Shown: positions 27,379 through 37,636, numbered from the stretch's first letter. The stretch: 64,000 nucleotides of DNA from Labrys monachus (GCF_030814655.1 NZ_JAUSVK010000001.1:5711001-5775000); one strand, 5' to 3'. A program made the numbers and translations. Notes: a model not told the origin generated them from the sequence alone.

Positions 27379-28968
27379 ATGAAGAACAACCGCAATCGCA
27401 GTGTGAGCCGGCGCTTCCTCCTGAAGGCGAGCGCCTCGGCCGCAGCCCTGGCGCTGCTGGCGCCGCTCGGCGCGGGGCCTCTGGGCGTCGCGCCGGCGCT
27501 GGCGGACGAGCCCGTCAAGGGCGGCGTGCTCAAGCTCGCCTTCTCGGCCGATCCGGCCGGCTTCGACCCGGCGCGCGGCCCGAGCGGCATGTCGCATGTG
27601 GTGATCGAGCAGATCTATTCGACGCTGATGTCGCTCGACCCCGACGCCAAGCCCTATCCCGACCTCGCCGAGCGCTACGACATGGCGCCGGACGGCAAGA
27701 GCTACACCTTCTACCTGCGCAAGAGCGTCAAGTTCCACAACGGCGCCGAGCTGACGGCGGAGGACGTCAAGTTCACCTTCGACCGGCTGCGGGCGCCGAA
27801 CAGCGGCTATTCCTACGCCTCGCAGGTCGAGACGATCGCCTCGGTCGAGGTCGTCGATCCCCATACCGTCACCTTCAAGCTGACCAAGCCGACCGGACCG
27901 TTCCTCGTCTACATGGCGTTCCCCGGCTCCTCGATCGTGCCCAAGGCGCTGGTCGAATCCGGGCATGACCTCAATGCCCAGCCCGTCGGCAGCGGACCGT
28001 TCAAATTCATCTCCTACCAGCCCCGCTCGCTGATCGCCTTCGAGCGCAACGCCGATTTCTACGAGCCCGGCAAGCCGTATTTCGATGCCATCGAGATGCA
28101 TCTCATCGCCGACGTCACCGCCCTCACCAACGCGCTGATCTCGGGCACGGTCAACTTCTCCAACGAGATCCCGCCGAAGGACTGGGCGACGATCTCGGCC
28201 ACGCCCGGCCTCACCGGCCAGACGCTCGAAGGCTCGCGCTATTACTGGCTGCTGCCCAACAACACCCACGTGCCGCTCGACAATCCGAAGGTGCGCCAGG
28301 CCATCGCCCATGCCCTCGACCGCCAGGCGATCGTCGCCGGCACCTTCTTCGGGCAGGCGACGCCGATCACCGGCGGCGTCATCCCCAAATGGAACTGGGC
28401 CTATGCCGACCTGAACACCTTCGCGCTGCGCGGCGACGTCGCCAAGGCCAAAGCCCTGCTGGCCGAGGCCGGCCATCCCGACGGCTTCGAGACGTCGCTG
28501 ACCATGGCGTCCTCCTTCCCGGCGATGATGTCGATGGCGCCGATCATCCAGGCCAATCTGGCGGCCGTCGGCATCAAGGCCACCATCTCGACGATGGAGA
28601 TCCCGCGCTACTGGGACGAGGTGTGGGGGCCGAGCAAGTTCGACATGACGGCGATGTACTGGGTGAGCCCGCTCGCCGATCCCGACGATTTCGTCACCAA
28701 CAACTACCGCTGCAACACCGGCATCAACGTGCAGAAGAGCTGCTCGCCCGACATGGACGCCGTGCTCGACGAAGCCAAGTCCGGCACCACGCTCGAGGCG
28801 CGCAAGGCTGCCTACAAGCGCCAGCAGGAATTGTCGCTCGAGCAGATGCCGATCGTGCCGCTCGTCAATGCCTGGATCCTCACGGCCCACACCGACAAGC
28901 TGCAGAACTACAAGCCGATGCGCACCGGCTTCCTGAAAACGATCAAGGACGCCTGGCTCGCCGCCTGA
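27379..28968 (+). CDS. Peptide/nickel-type ABC transporter substrate-binding protein
   Basis: The 529-residue periplasmic protein (SBP_bac_5, cluster C) opens with a Tat-like signal: RRFLLKA followed by a hydrophobic stretch and APALADEP. The mature protein begins GGVLKLAFSADPAGFDPARG and contains FYLRKSVKFHNGAELTAEDV and VRQAIAHALDRQAIVAGTFF, typical of DppA/OppA proteins that bind di- or oligopeptides or similar ligands. It is the first gene of a plus-strand operon with two permeases, two ATPases, a DUF1028 protein and an ArgE-type deacylase. A 256-base gap with two stem-loops follows, which may keep this component at a higher level than the membrane parts. Confidence 0.95.
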   Translation: MKNNRNRSVSRRFLLKASASAAALALLAPLGAGPLGVAPALADEPVKGGVLKLAFSADPAGFDPARGPSGMSHVVIEQIYSTLMSLDPDAKPYPDLAERYDMAPDGKSYTFYLRKSVKFHNGAELTAEDVKFTFDRLRAPNSGYSYASQVETIASVEVVDPHTVTFKLTKPTGPFLVYMAFPGSSIVPKALVESGHDLNAQPVGSGPFKFISYQPRSLIAFERNADFYEPGKPYFDAIEMHLIADVTALTNALISGTVNFSNEIPPKDWATISATPGLTGQTLEGSRYYWLLPNNTHVPLDNPKVRQAIAHALDRQAIVAGTFFGQATPITGGVIPKWNWAYADLNTFALRGDVAKAKALLAEAGHPDGFETSLTMASSFPAMMSMAPIIQANLAAVGIKATISTMEIPRYWDEVWGPSKFDMTAMYWVSPLADPDDFVTNNYRCNTGINVQKSCSPDMDAVLDEAKSGTTLEARKAAYKRQQELSLEQMPIVPLVNAWILTAHTDKLQNYKPMRTGFLKTIKDAWLAA

Positions 28969-29021
28969 GCGCCGTGCTGTCCCCGGAGCGATCGCCGATG
29001 GAGATCCGGGTCGTCCCATGC

Positions 29022-29048
29022 GCGCTGCACCCTGCAAGGGTGCGGCGC
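29022..29048 (+). other. Stem-loop between binding-protein and permease genes
   Basis: GCACCCT and AGGGTGC pair around GCA and extend outward by a G-T pair and GCGC/GCGC to about 12 bp. It starts 53 bases past the binding-protein stop. It may protect the 3' end of the upstream message from exonucleases; no U-run follows. Confidence 0.45.
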
Positions 29049-29177
29049 AGACGCGGGACCGCTGCCAGAAGGAGCTTCTTCCCACGGCCGATCCCGGATC
29101 CGCGCGGCATCACGCGGGTACGACATCGCGTCCGGGATGACCTGAACTTTCCAAATGCGACCGCCCCGCGTGCCGTC

Positions 29178-29203
29178 CCGGCCGGACGCCGTCCGGCCGG
29201 TTT
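29178..29203 (+). terminator. Perfect 10-bp stem-loop with short T-run before the permease gene
   Basis: CCGGCCGGAC and GTCCGGCCGG form a perfect stem with a GCC loop and are followed by TTT, 22 bases before the permease ATG. It could act as a partial terminator or attenuator lowering expression of the downstream ABC genes. Confidence 0.5.
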
Positions 29204-29224
29204 CCTGCAAGCGTCTGGTTCGCC

Positions 29225-30178
29225 ATGATCCGTCTCGTCCTGCTGAGGCTCTCGGCCTTCGTGCTGACGCTGTTGTCCGCCTCGGCCGTGCTCTTCGTCA
29301 CCATCAACGTCCTGCCCGGCTCCGCCGCCAAGGCGGCGCTCGGCATCGACGCCACGGCGGAGGCGATCCGGCGCTTCGAGGCGCTGAACGGCCTCGACCG
29401 CCCGCTGGTCGTGCAATATCTCGACTGGCTCGGCCGCATCCTCCACGGCGATTTCGGCACCAGCTTCCAGAACGGCGTGGCGGTCGGCCCGGAGCTGCTG
29501 AAACGGCTGCCGGTGACGCTGGAACTCGCCACCCTCGCCTTCCTCGTCGCCAACGTCATCGCCATCCCGCTCGGCGCCCTCGCGGCGCGGCGCCACCAGC
29601 GCGCCGCCGACCGCTCGGTGACCTTCCTGGCGACGATCCTCGGCGCCGTGCCGAATTTCTGGCTGGCGACCCTGCTCGTGCTCGTCTTCACGCTGCGGCT
29701 GCGCTGGCTGCCGCCGGGCGGCTTCACGCCGTTCGGCCTCAACCCGCTGATGAACCTGAAGCAGATGATCATGCCGGCCCTGTCGCTCGGCCTCGTCTCC
29801 TCGGCGCTGCTCATCCGCATCATGCGCGCCTCGATGCTGGAAGTGCTCTCCACCGACTATATCCGAACCGCCACCGCCAAGGGCGCGGGCGGCATGGTCG
29901 TCATCTTCCGCCACGCCCTGCGCAACGCCCTCATCCCCTATTGCAACGTCGCCGCCGTCGAGTTCGGCTTCCTGTTCGGCAGCGTCGTCGTCATCGAGGA
30001 CATCTTCCTCCTGCCCGGCGTCGGCTCCTTCGTGCTGGTCGGCATCATCAACCGCGACTACCCCGTCCTGCTCGCCGGCGCCCTCGCCATCACGGTGTTC
30101 GTGCTCACCGTCAACCTGCTGGTCGACATCTTCTCCGCCGCGCTCGACCCGCGCCATGTCAAGGCGAGGCACGGCTAG
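29225..30178 (+). CDS. ABC transporter permease, DppB type
   Basis: The 317-residue inner-membrane protein has six predicted helices, starting with MIRLVLLRLSAFVLTLLSAS. It has the DppB/OppB layout, including GRILHGDFGTSFQNGVAVGP in the periplasmic loop and the EAA-like cytoplasmic loop YIRTATAKGAGGMVVIFRHA, which docks on the ATPases. It forms the membrane channel with the following DppC-type gene, whose ATG begins directly after this TAG stop. Peptide or acyl-amino-acid import is likely from its operon partners. Confidence 0.95.
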   Translation: MIRLVLLRLSAFVLTLLSASAVLFVTINVLPGSAAKAALGIDATAEAIRRFEALNGLDRPLVVQYLDWLGRILHGDFGTSFQNGVAVGPELLKRLPVTLELATLAFLVANVIAIPLGALAARRHQRAADRSVTFLATILGAVPNFWLATLLVLVFTLRLRWLPPGGFTPFGLNPLMNLKQMIMPALSLGLVSSALLIRIMRASMLEVLSTDYIRTATAKGAGGMVVIFRHALRNALIPYCNVAAVEFGFLFGSVVVIEDIFLLPGVGSFVLVGIINRDYPVLLAGALAITVFVLTVNLLVDIFSAALDPRHVKARHG

Positions 30179-31006
30179 ATGGAGAGCAGCTTCGACATCC
30201 GCCGCTGGCGGCTGGTGATCCTCGGCGGCCTCCTGGTCGGCATCGTCCTGCTCGCCGCCGTCTTCGCGCCGTTCGTCGCGCCCTATTCGCCGCTCGACCT
30301 CGACGTCGTGCAGATGCTGCAGCCGCCGAGCCCCGCCCATTGGCTCGGCACCGACGAACTCGGCCGCGACGTGCTCTCGCGGGCCATCTATGCCGCGCGC
30401 ATCTCCATGGAGGTCTCGCTGATCGCCGTCACCGTCGGCCTGGCCGGCGGCACCCTCGTCGGCATGACCGCGGCCTATTTCGGCGGCTTCGCCGACCTCG
30501 CGCTGATGCGGGCGATGGACCTCCTGTTCTCCTTTCCCGCCATCCTGCTGGCCGTCGTGCTGATGGCCAGCCTCGGCACCAGCGTGCTGAACGCGATGAT
30601 CGCCATCGGCATCGTCTTCATTCCCGGCTTCTCGCGCCTGGCGCGGGCGAGCACGCAATCGGTGCTGCGCCAGCAATATATCGAGGCGGCGCGCTCGATC
30701 GGCATGGGCGACGCCCGCATCATCTTCCGCGAGATCCTGCCCAATATCGTCGCCCCGCTCCTCGTCGAGGCGGCGGTCGCCTTCGCCTATGCGGTGCTGC
30801 TCGAATCCGCTTTGTCCTTCCTCGGCCTCGGCGCCCAGCCGCCGGACCCCTCCTGGGGCAACATGCTCAACACCGGCCGCGGCTTCCTGGTGCAGGCCCC
30901 CTGGCTCAGCCTGGTGCCGGGCATGGCGATGTTCATCTGCGTCCTCGGCTTCAACCTGCTCGGCGACGGCCTCCGGGACGTCTTCGACCCGCATATGAGG
31001 GAATGA
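30179..31006 (+). CDS. ABC transporter permease, DppC type
   Basis: The 275-residue permease carries the DppC/OppC signature HWLGTDELGRDVLSRAIYAA after its first helix, and an EAA loop around YIEAARSIGMGDARIIFREI. The C-terminal part LESALSFLGLGAQPPDPSWG is highly characteristic of this family. The start ATG directly abuts the stop of the DppB-type gene, and its TGA overlaps the ATG of the next ATPase (ATGA), so the operon is translationally coupled. Confidence 0.95.
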   Translation: MESSFDIRRWRLVILGGLLVGIVLLAAVFAPFVAPYSPLDLDVVQMLQPPSPAHWLGTDELGRDVLSRAIYAARISMEVSLIAVTVGLAGGTLVGMTAAYFGGFADLALMRAMDLLFSFPAILLAVVLMASLGTSVLNAMIAIGIVFIPGFSRLARASTQSVLRQQYIEAARSIGMGDARIIFREILPNIVAPLLVEAAVAFAYAVLLESALSFLGLGAQPPDPSWGNMLNTGRGFLVQAPWLSLVPGMAMFICVLGFNLLGDGLRDVFDPHMRE

Positions 31007-31850
31007 CGATGGAAGAAGAGCGCTTCCATGCCGATCCCGCCAAGGGGCCGACGCTCAGGATCCGCGACCTCGTGGTCGAATTCCCGAAACGGAGCGGCCC
31101 GGTCCGCGTCGTCGACCGGGTCTCGCTCGACGTCTGGCCCGGCGAGATCGTCGGGGTGATCGGCGAATCCGGCAGCGGCAAGACGATGACGGCGCTGTCG
31201 ACGCTGCGCATGCTGCCGAAGCGGGCGAGCGTCGCCGGTTCGATCGAGCTCGGGGCGCGGCCGCTGCTGTCGCTGCCGGCGGCGGCGATGCGGCGCCTGC
31301 GCGGGGACCGGCTGGCCTTCATCCCGCAGGACGCCATGCGGGCGCTCAACCCGACGATGCGCATCCGCCGGCAGGTCGGCGAACCTTTCGTGCTGCATCG
31401 CCGCATGGGTGTGCGCGAGGCGATCCGGCGCGCCGCCGGCCTGCTCCGGCAGGTGCATGTGCGCGACCCCGACCAGCGCATCCACGATTATCCCCATGGC
31501 TTCTCGGGCGGCATGCAGCAGCGGGCGATGATCGCCATGGGGCTGGCGCTGGAGCCGGAGCTGCTGATCGCCGACGAGCCGACGACGGCGCTCGACGTCA
31601 CCGTGCAGGCGCAGGTGCTGCGCCTGCTCAAGGAGATCCGGGCGCGCAAGGGCACCTCGATCCTGTTCATCACCCATGATCTCGGCGTGGTCGCGGAGCT
31701 CTGCGACTGGGTCTATGTGATGTATCGCGGCCGCATCGTCGAGGAGGGATCGGTGGAGCGCATCTTCACGGCGCCGCGCGACGCCTATACCCGCACCCTG
31801 CTGGCCGCGACGCCGACGCTGTTCGCGCCGGCGCGCCCGGAGGGCCTGGC

Positions 31851-31854
<4 letters not shown>
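31003..31854 (+). CDS. ABC transporter ATP-binding protein, DppD type
   Basis: The 283-residue ATPase has Walker A GESGSGKT, a Q-loop region [20 protein letters not shown], the signature FSGGMQQR, Walker [13 protein letters not shown] and the switch histidine in [13 protein letters not shown]-terminal extension ends in the peptide-type tail [12 protein letters not shown]. The start ATG overlaps the previous stop (ATGA); a second ATG at 31009 is possible. It should pair with the following ATPase to power the transporter. Confidence 0.95.
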
Positions 31855-32647
<793 letters not shown>

Positions 32648-32651
<4 letters not shown>

Positions 32652-33385
32652 TCGAACTCAACACCTTCTCCATCGCGGCGCGCTGCCCGCGCAGCGGCAG
32701 GCTCGGCGTCGCCGTCTCGACCGCGGTGCCGGCGGTCGGCGGCATCTGCCCGTTCATCGAGCCCGGCATCGGCGCCATCGCGACGCAGTCCTGGGTCAAC
32801 CCCTATCTCGGCATTGAAGGGCTGGCGCTGCTGCGCGGGGGCCTGTCGGCGAAGGAGGCCCTCGACAAGCTCATCGCCGAGGATCCCGGCCGCGCCGTGC
32901 GCCAGCTCGGCATCGTCGACCGAGAAGGGCGCACCGCCGCCTATACCGGCAGCGAATGCGTCGACTGGGCCGGCCATATCGAAGGCGACGGCTTCACCGT
33001 GCAGGGCAACATGCTGGTGGGCGCGGCGACGATCGAGGCCATGGCCGCCGCCGCGGCGAGGAGCGAAGCCTTCGACCTGCACGAGCGCCTGATGCTGGTG
33101 CTGGAGGCCGGGCAGGCCGCTGGCGGCGACAAGCGCGGCAAGCAGTCCGCCTCGCTCAAGGTCTTCCACAAGGAGGCGTTCGCCTGGCTCGACATTCGCG
33201 TCGACGCCCATCCGCACCCGGTGCAGGAATTGCGGCGCGTCTTCGAGATCGCCAAGCAGCAGCTCCTGCCCTTCATCGACGGCATGCCCTCGCGGCACGA
33301 CCCGATCGGCGGCATTCCCGCCGAGGTCTCCGCCATGATCATGACGCCGCCGCCCTACCGCCCCGGCGGGAATGGCGGCGCCTGA
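32648..33385 (+). CDS. DUF1028 domain-containing protein
   Basis: The 245-residue protein begins MIELNTFSIAARCPRSGRLG and continues with VAVSTAVPAVGGICPFIEPG and ATQSWVNPYLGIEGLALLRG, then QGNMLVGAATIEAMAAAA. These are hallmarks of DUF1028, an Ntn-hydrolase-like family of unknown function that often sits beside peptide ABC transporters and amidohydrolases. There is no signal peptide, so it should act in the cytosol. Its ATG overlaps the stop of the preceding ATPase, which ties it to the transporter. Hydrolysis or processing of the imported compound is an inference. Confidence 0.92.
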
Positions 33386-33548
33386 CGGCCCGCCCGGCGC
33401 ATGGCGGCGCCCCCGAGTTCCGCCGTCCCCGCCGGGCCGCTGGAGGATCCCTGGCCCGGAACGTCGCGCCATGGCATGGATCCCCTTTCGCCCGCTGCGC
33501 CGGCGGGATGACGAAACGCTTTCAGACAACCTCCGAGACCCTTCGATC

Positions 33549-34697
33549 ATGACCACCAGCACCACGCGCGAGATCCTCGCCGATCTCGTCGCCTTCGACA
33601 CCACCAGCAGCCGGTCGAACCTGCCGCTCATCCGCTATGTCCGCGACTATCTCGCCGGCTTCGGCATCGAGGCCGAGATCTTCGCCGACGACGCCGGCGA
33701 CAAGGCCAATCTGTGGGCGACCATCGGCCCGCCCGGGCCCGGCGGCTTCATCCTCTCGGGCCATACCGATTGCGTGCCGGTGGACGGCCAGGCCTGGACG
33801 TCGCCCCCCTTCGCGCTGACCGAACGCGACGGCCGCCTCTACGGCCGCGGCTCCACCGACATGAAGGGCTTCCTCGCCTCGGTGCTGGCAGCGGTGCCGG
33901 CGCTGGTGGCGGGAAAGCTGAGGGAGCCGGTGCATCTCGCCTTCTCCTATGACGAGGAGGTCGGCTGCACCGGCGTGCGGGCGATGATCGCCCGCCTGGC
34001 GGGACGGGGCGAGAAGCCGGCTGCCTGCCTCGTCGGGGAGCCCACCGACATGCGGGTCGTCGTCGGGCACAAGGGCGGCCGGGGCTATGATTGCCTGGTG
34101 ACCGGATCGGAGGCCCATTCGAGCCTCGCGCCGCGGGCCGCCAACGCCATCGAATATGCCGCGGAGCTCGTCGTCTTCATCCGCCGGCTCGCCGCCGAAC
34201 TGGCCCTCGGCCCCGCGGACGAGGAATATGACGTCGTGCATTCCACCATCTCGACAGGCCGCATCCGGGGCGGCACGGCGGTCAACATCGTGCCGAGGAC
34301 CTGCGCGCTGACCTTCGAGTTCCGCAACCTCGCCGAGGTGATGCCGGATGCGATCTTCGGCCGGATCGCCGCCTATGCCGAAGAGGAACTCGTGCCCGCC
34401 ATGCGGCGCCAGGCGCCGGAGGCCTCGATCGGCTTCGAGATGCTCTACGACTATCCGGCCCACGGCATCGATCCGGCGCATCCGCTCGTCACGCGCATCA
34501 AGAACGCGGTCGGGCACAACGGCCACGGCAAGGTCGCCTACGGCACCGAGGCGGGCCTGTTCCAGCGCGACTTCGGCGTTCCCACCGTGGTCTGCGGCCC
34601 CGGCTCGATCGACGTGGCGCACAAGCCGGACGAATCCATCCTGCCGTCCCAGCTCGACCTGTGCGACGCCGCCCTGCGCCGGCTGCTGCTGGGATGA
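33549..34697 (+). CDS. argE: Acetylornithine deacetylase (ArgE) or related N-acyl-amino-acid deacylase
   Basis: The 382-residue M20 metallopeptidase-family protein has the first metal ligand in LSGHTDCVPVDGQAW and the bridging Asp in YGRGSTDMKGFLASVLAAVP. The Glu pair is in FSYDEEVGCTG, followed by CLVGEPTDMRVVVGHKGGRG in the dimerisation part. The C-terminal segment YGTEAGLFQRDFGVPTVVCG and DVAHKPDESI completes the site. These segments match the ArgE subgroup, which removes acetyl groups from N-acetylornithine. Placed last in a peptide-type ABC operon, it may instead deacylate an imported N-acyl amino acid. ATG 33549 begins the homology; the frame is open upstream. Confidence 0.9.
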   Translation: MTTSTTREILADLVAFDTTSSRSNLPLIRYVRDYLAGFGIEAEIFADDAGDKANLWATIGPPGPGGFILSGHTDCVPVDGQAWTSPPFALTERDGRLYGRGSTDMKGFLASVLAAVPALVAGKLREPVHLAFSYDEEVGCTGVRAMIARLAGRGEKPAACLVGEPTDMRVVVGHKGGRGYDCLVTGSEAHSSLAPRAANAIEYAAELVVFIRRLAAELALGPADEEYDVVHSTISTGRIRGGTAVNIVPRTCALTFEFRNLAEVMPDAIFGRIAAYAEEELVPAMRRQAPEASIGFEMLYDYPAHGIDPAHPLVTRIKNAVGHNGHGKVAYGTEAGLFQRDFGVPTVVCGPGSIDVAHKPDESILPSQLDLCDAALRRLLLG

Positions 34698-35015
34698 CGA
34701 AGGCAGGGAGTCGGGACGGCGCCCGGAAGCGGGCGCCGTCATGAGCGAAGTCTCGCTTCAAGGACGAAATTCCCCAAAGATATACTTCATATATATACTA
34801 TATTAATACAGTTTTTGAGGCTAAACCGAAACCGTCGGCGGCCCACTTGGATATTTTAATGCCGTCAATGCTGTAGAGCCGAGCCATTTTACCGACAAGT
34901 TTTCGCTCGAGGCCGTTCCATCTCCTCCCAATAGTTGAAATTTGAATATATCGCCTGCATTGTAACTTCGTGGCCGACAATGAAATGAATTCGGCGGCTA
35001 CGGGGGAGAACATCG
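34698..35015. other. AT-rich intergenic stretch
   Basis: After a stem-loop at 34715-34740 the sequence turns AT-rich (about 34760-34985, with TATATATACTATATTAA), quite unlike its surroundings. Short open frames on both strands have no ribosome-binding site and no recognised product. It carries the promoter of the sulfotransferase genes and may mark an insertion border. Confidence 0.5.
34715..34740 (+). terminator. Stem-loop ending the Dpp-type operon
   Basis: GACGGCGCCCG and CGGGCGCCGTC form a perfect 11-bp stem with a GAAG tetraloop, 17 bases past the argE stop. No U-run follows, so termination efficiency is uncertain. Confidence 0.6.
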
Positions 35016-35650
35016 ATGTCGCTGCAGGTCATCGGCCCCGGCTTCGGCCGGACGGGACGCTGTCGCTCAAGCACGCGCTGGAAATCCTGGGTTTCGGGCC
35101 CTGTCATCATATGGAGGAGGTCTTCAAGAATCCCGGGCAGGTCCCGCATTGGCAGGCCGTCGCCGCCGGCAGGCTCGTCATGTGGGACGATGTGTTCGCG
35201 GGCTATCGCTCGCAGGTCGACTGGCCGGGCGCCCACCCGTGGCGCGAGCTGGCCGCGGCCTACCCCGATGCCAGGATCGTGCTGAGCGTCAGGCCGGAGG
35301 AGGCGTGGTGGAAGAGCTTCTCCGCGACCATCGGCGCTCTGCGCGACGCGCCCGAGCGGACGATGATGCCGCCCCATATCGACGCCATGCTGGATGCCGG
35401 CTTCGAACTGATCGAGAATCAGACTTTCGGATGCGCGGTCACCGACCGCGACGGGGCCCTGCGCGCCTATCGCAAGCGCATCGAGGACGTGCGCGCCGCC
35501 TTTCCTCCGGAAAGACTGCTGGTGTTCGACGTGACGGAGGGCTGGGAGCCGCTCTGCGCCTTCCTCGGCAGGCCCGTGCCGGACGTTCCCTTTCCCCGCA
35601 CCAACGCCAAGGAGGATTTCTGGCGGCTCGTCCGTGGCGAACCGCACTGA
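35016..35650 (+). pseudogene. Sulfotransferase family gene with a frameshift in the PAPS-binding loop
   Basis: From ATG 35016 (GGGGGAG 7 bases upstream) the frame reads MSLQVIGPGFGRTG and then leaves the family sequence. From 35057 a different frame continues TLSLKHALEILGFGPCHHME through to the stop at 35650. Joined, the two parts give the normal start of a P-loop sulfotransferase of the Sulfotransfer_4 type, with the 5'-phosphosulfate loop GFGRTGTLSLK split exactly at the junction. One base is missing in the Gly codon at 35055-35056. Without it the conserved part downstream (EEAWWKSFSATIGAL, LLVFDVTEGWEPLCAFLGRP) would not be made from the normal start. It is a recent pseudogene or a sequencing error. 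Confidence 0.8.
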
Positions 35651-35764
35651 AGGTCGCCGGCCGGGATGCGCAAGGTCGCGCCTCCCGCGCCTCTCTTTCC
35701 TTTACGGAAGATCAGGCAGGACATCTCACCGATATCTTTTCCTCAAAGTCAAGGGCAAGCCGCC

Positions 35765-36679
35765 ATGAGAGCCGAAAACCAATCCTTTCCGGTCAAGAGC
35801 CGCGACATCCACAACCACCACATGGATTCGACCATCTGGGACGCGTTCCGCTTCCGGCCGGACGACGTGATCATCGCGACCTATGGAAAATCCGGGACCA
35901 CCTGGACGCAGCAGATCATCGGCCAGCTCATCTTCGGCGGCGCGGACCACGTGCCCGTTCACGAAATCTCGCCCTGGCTCGACCTGAGGGTGCCGCCGAA
36001 GGACGTCAAGCTCGCCGCCCTGGAGGCGCAGGCGAACCGGCGCTTCGTCAAGACGCATCTGCCGGTCGACGCGCTCGTCTTCTCCCCCGAGGCCAAATAT
36101 ATCTATCTCGGCCGCGACGGCCGCGACGTGATGTGGAGCATGTACAACCACCACAGCAAGGCGACCGACCTGTGGTACCAGGTGCTCAACGACACGCCCG
36201 GCCGCGTCGGGCCGGCGATCGAGCGGGTCGACTGCGGCGTGGTCGAGTATTTCCAGGCGTGGCTGGAAAAGGACGGCTACCCGTTCTGGCCCTTCTGGGA
36301 GAACATCGCCAGCTGGTGGGCGGTGCGCGATCTGCCCAACGTGCTGCTGCTCCATTACGACGAGATGAAGCGGGACATGCCCGGCGGCATCCGCCGCATC
36401 GCCTCCTTCCTCGACATCCCCATCGACGAAGCGGCCTTTCCGAAAATCGTCGAGCATTGCAGCTTCGACTACATGAAGGCGAATGCCGAGGATGCCGCCC
36501 CGCTCGGCGGTATCCTTTGGGAAGGCGGCGGCAGGACCTTCATCCACAAGGGGACGAACGGCCGCTGGCGCGACGAGCTGCCGGAGGCGCTGAGCCGCAT
36601 TTATGAGGAGCGCGCGCTCGCCGAGCTCGGCCCCGATTGCGCCCGATGGCTGCAGGGGGGCCACGAAAACCACGCGTGA
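35765..36679 (+). CDS. Sulfotransferase domain protein
   Basis: The 304-residue cytosolic enzyme should transfer sulfate from PAPS to a hydroxyl or amine of an unknown acceptor. The 5'-phosphosulfate-binding loop is IATYGKSGTTWTQQIIGQLI (about residues 37-56), the possible catalytic His lies in RRFVKTHLPVDAL, and the 3'-phosphate loop is YLGRDGRDVMWSMYNHHSKA. A C-terminal RTFIHKGTNGRWRDELPEAL supplies the second PAPS motif (RxGxxGxW-like, here HKGTNGRW). It follows the frameshifted sulfotransferase by 114 bases but belongs to a different subfamily (Sulfotransfer_1). AGGG lies 9 bases upstream of ATG 35765. It converges on the AraC gene. Confidence 0.92.
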   Translation: MRAENQSFPVKSRDIHNHHMDSTIWDAFRFRPDDVIIATYGKSGTTWTQQIIGQLIFGGADHVPVHEISPWLDLRVPPKDVKLAALEAQANRRFVKTHLPVDALVFSPEAKYIYLGRDGRDVMWSMYNHHSKATDLWYQVLNDTPGRVGPAIERVDCGVVEYFQAWLEKDGYPFWPFWENIASWWAVRDLPNVLLLHYDEMKRDMPGGIRRIASFLDIPIDEAAFPKIVEHCSFDYMKANAEDAAPLGGILWEGGGRTFIHKGTNGRWRDELPEALSRIYEERALAELGPDCARWLQGGHENHA

Positions 36680-36710
36680 GGCAAAATGGCAGGAGCGGCA
36701 GCGCCTTGCC

Positions 36711-37589
36711 TCAACGTCGCGTCCTGCCCGCCGCGACGAGGGCGGCCCAGCGGCCCGGTGTCAGGCCGAAGGCCTTCTTGAAATGCCGGCTGAGATGGCT
36801 CTGGTCGGCGAAGCCGGCCGCCGCCGCGACCTCGGCGAGCGGCTCGCCGCGGTCGATCAGCCGCCGGGCATGCTGGAGGCGGCGCATCAGCAGGAAGCGG
36901 TGCGGACTGGTGGCGAGCATGGCGCGGAAGTGGCGCGAGAGGGCGAAGCGGTCGAGGCCGGTGACGCTCTCGAGTTCCTCCGAGCGCACCGGCCGCGTCG
37001 CATTGGCCTCCAGGAATTCGCGGGCGAGGGTCACCTGCCGCGCGGCGAGCCGGCCGAGCGGCTTTGGCGCCTGCCCGCCATGCCGCGCGAGGCCTTGCGC
37101 GATGCGGGAGACGATGTCGTCGGCCGCCAGTTCGTCGAGCCCGCGGTCGAGCGGGCCGAGCGCGGCGAGGAGGCCGGCGCGCAGCGCATCGTCCGCCAGG
37201 ACCGGCTGGCGCACGAAGGGCAGCGCCGCCCCCTCGCCGCCGAGCGCCTGCGACAGCAGCGAGGGCTGGAGATAGAGCATGCGGTAGCGCAGGCCCGCCT
37301 CGGTGCCCGCCCCGCCGTCATGCAGTTCGTCGGGATGCAGCACGATGATGCCGCCCGGCGGGCTGTAGCGCGCCGCGCCGCGGTAGCGGAAGGTCTGGAT
37401 GCCCTGGAGGGTGACGCCGAGCGCGTAGCTGTCGTGGCGATGGGGCGCGAAGGCCTCGCCGAAGAAGCGCGCCTCGATGCGCTCGATGCCCGGAAAGGCC
37501 GGCGCGGTGACGATGCCGTCGCCCGTCCCTCTTTCGCACGAACGTTCAAGACCCTCCAAGACCTGCGGCTCTAGATCGGCTTTCATCAT
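36711..37589 (-). CDS. AraC family transcriptional regulator
   Basis: The 292-residue protein has an N-terminal AraC-type cupin sensor (ARFFGEAFAPHRHDSYALGV, PPGGIIVLHPDELHDGG) and a C-terminal double helix-turn-helix (EELESVTGLDRFALSRHFRA and LAEVAAAAGFADQSHLSRHF with KKAFGLTPGRWAAL). It diverges from the DUF2000 gene, 47 bases away, and probably controls it and itself. Two ATGs (37589, 37586) are possible starts. An inverted repeat GAGGCAA/TTGCCTC (36678-36712) lies at its 3' end, where it meets the sulfotransferase gene. Confidence 0.93.
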   Translation of the reverse strand: MMKADLEPQVLEGLERSCERGTGDGIVTAPAFPGIERIEARFFGEAFAPHRHDSYALGVTLQGIQTFRYRGAARYSPPGGIIVLHPDELHDGGAGTEAGLRYRMLYLQPSLLSQALGGEGAALPFVRQPVLADDALRAGLLAALGPLDRGLDELAADDIVSRIAQGLARHGGQAPKPLGRLAARQVTLAREFLEANATRPVRSEELESVTGLDRFALSRHFRAMLATSPHRFLLMRRLQHARRLIDRGEPLAEVAAAAGFADQSHLSRHFKKAFGLTPGRWAALVAAGRTRR

Positions 37590-37636
37590 CCCTGTCGCCG
37601 GCCCTCGCAGGGCCGGCGCCCGCCGAAAGTCAGCTC

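Noticed and set aside
28943-30994. Long minus-strand frame opposite the binding-protein and permease genes
   Set aside because: Composition is Asp/Glu/Arg/Gln-rich low complexity and it is antisense to recognised ABC genes.
34798-34887. Small minus-strand frame (29 codons) in the AT-rich spacer before the sulfotransferases
   Set aside because: Protein-like at first sight, but without ribosome-binding site, family or conservation evidence.
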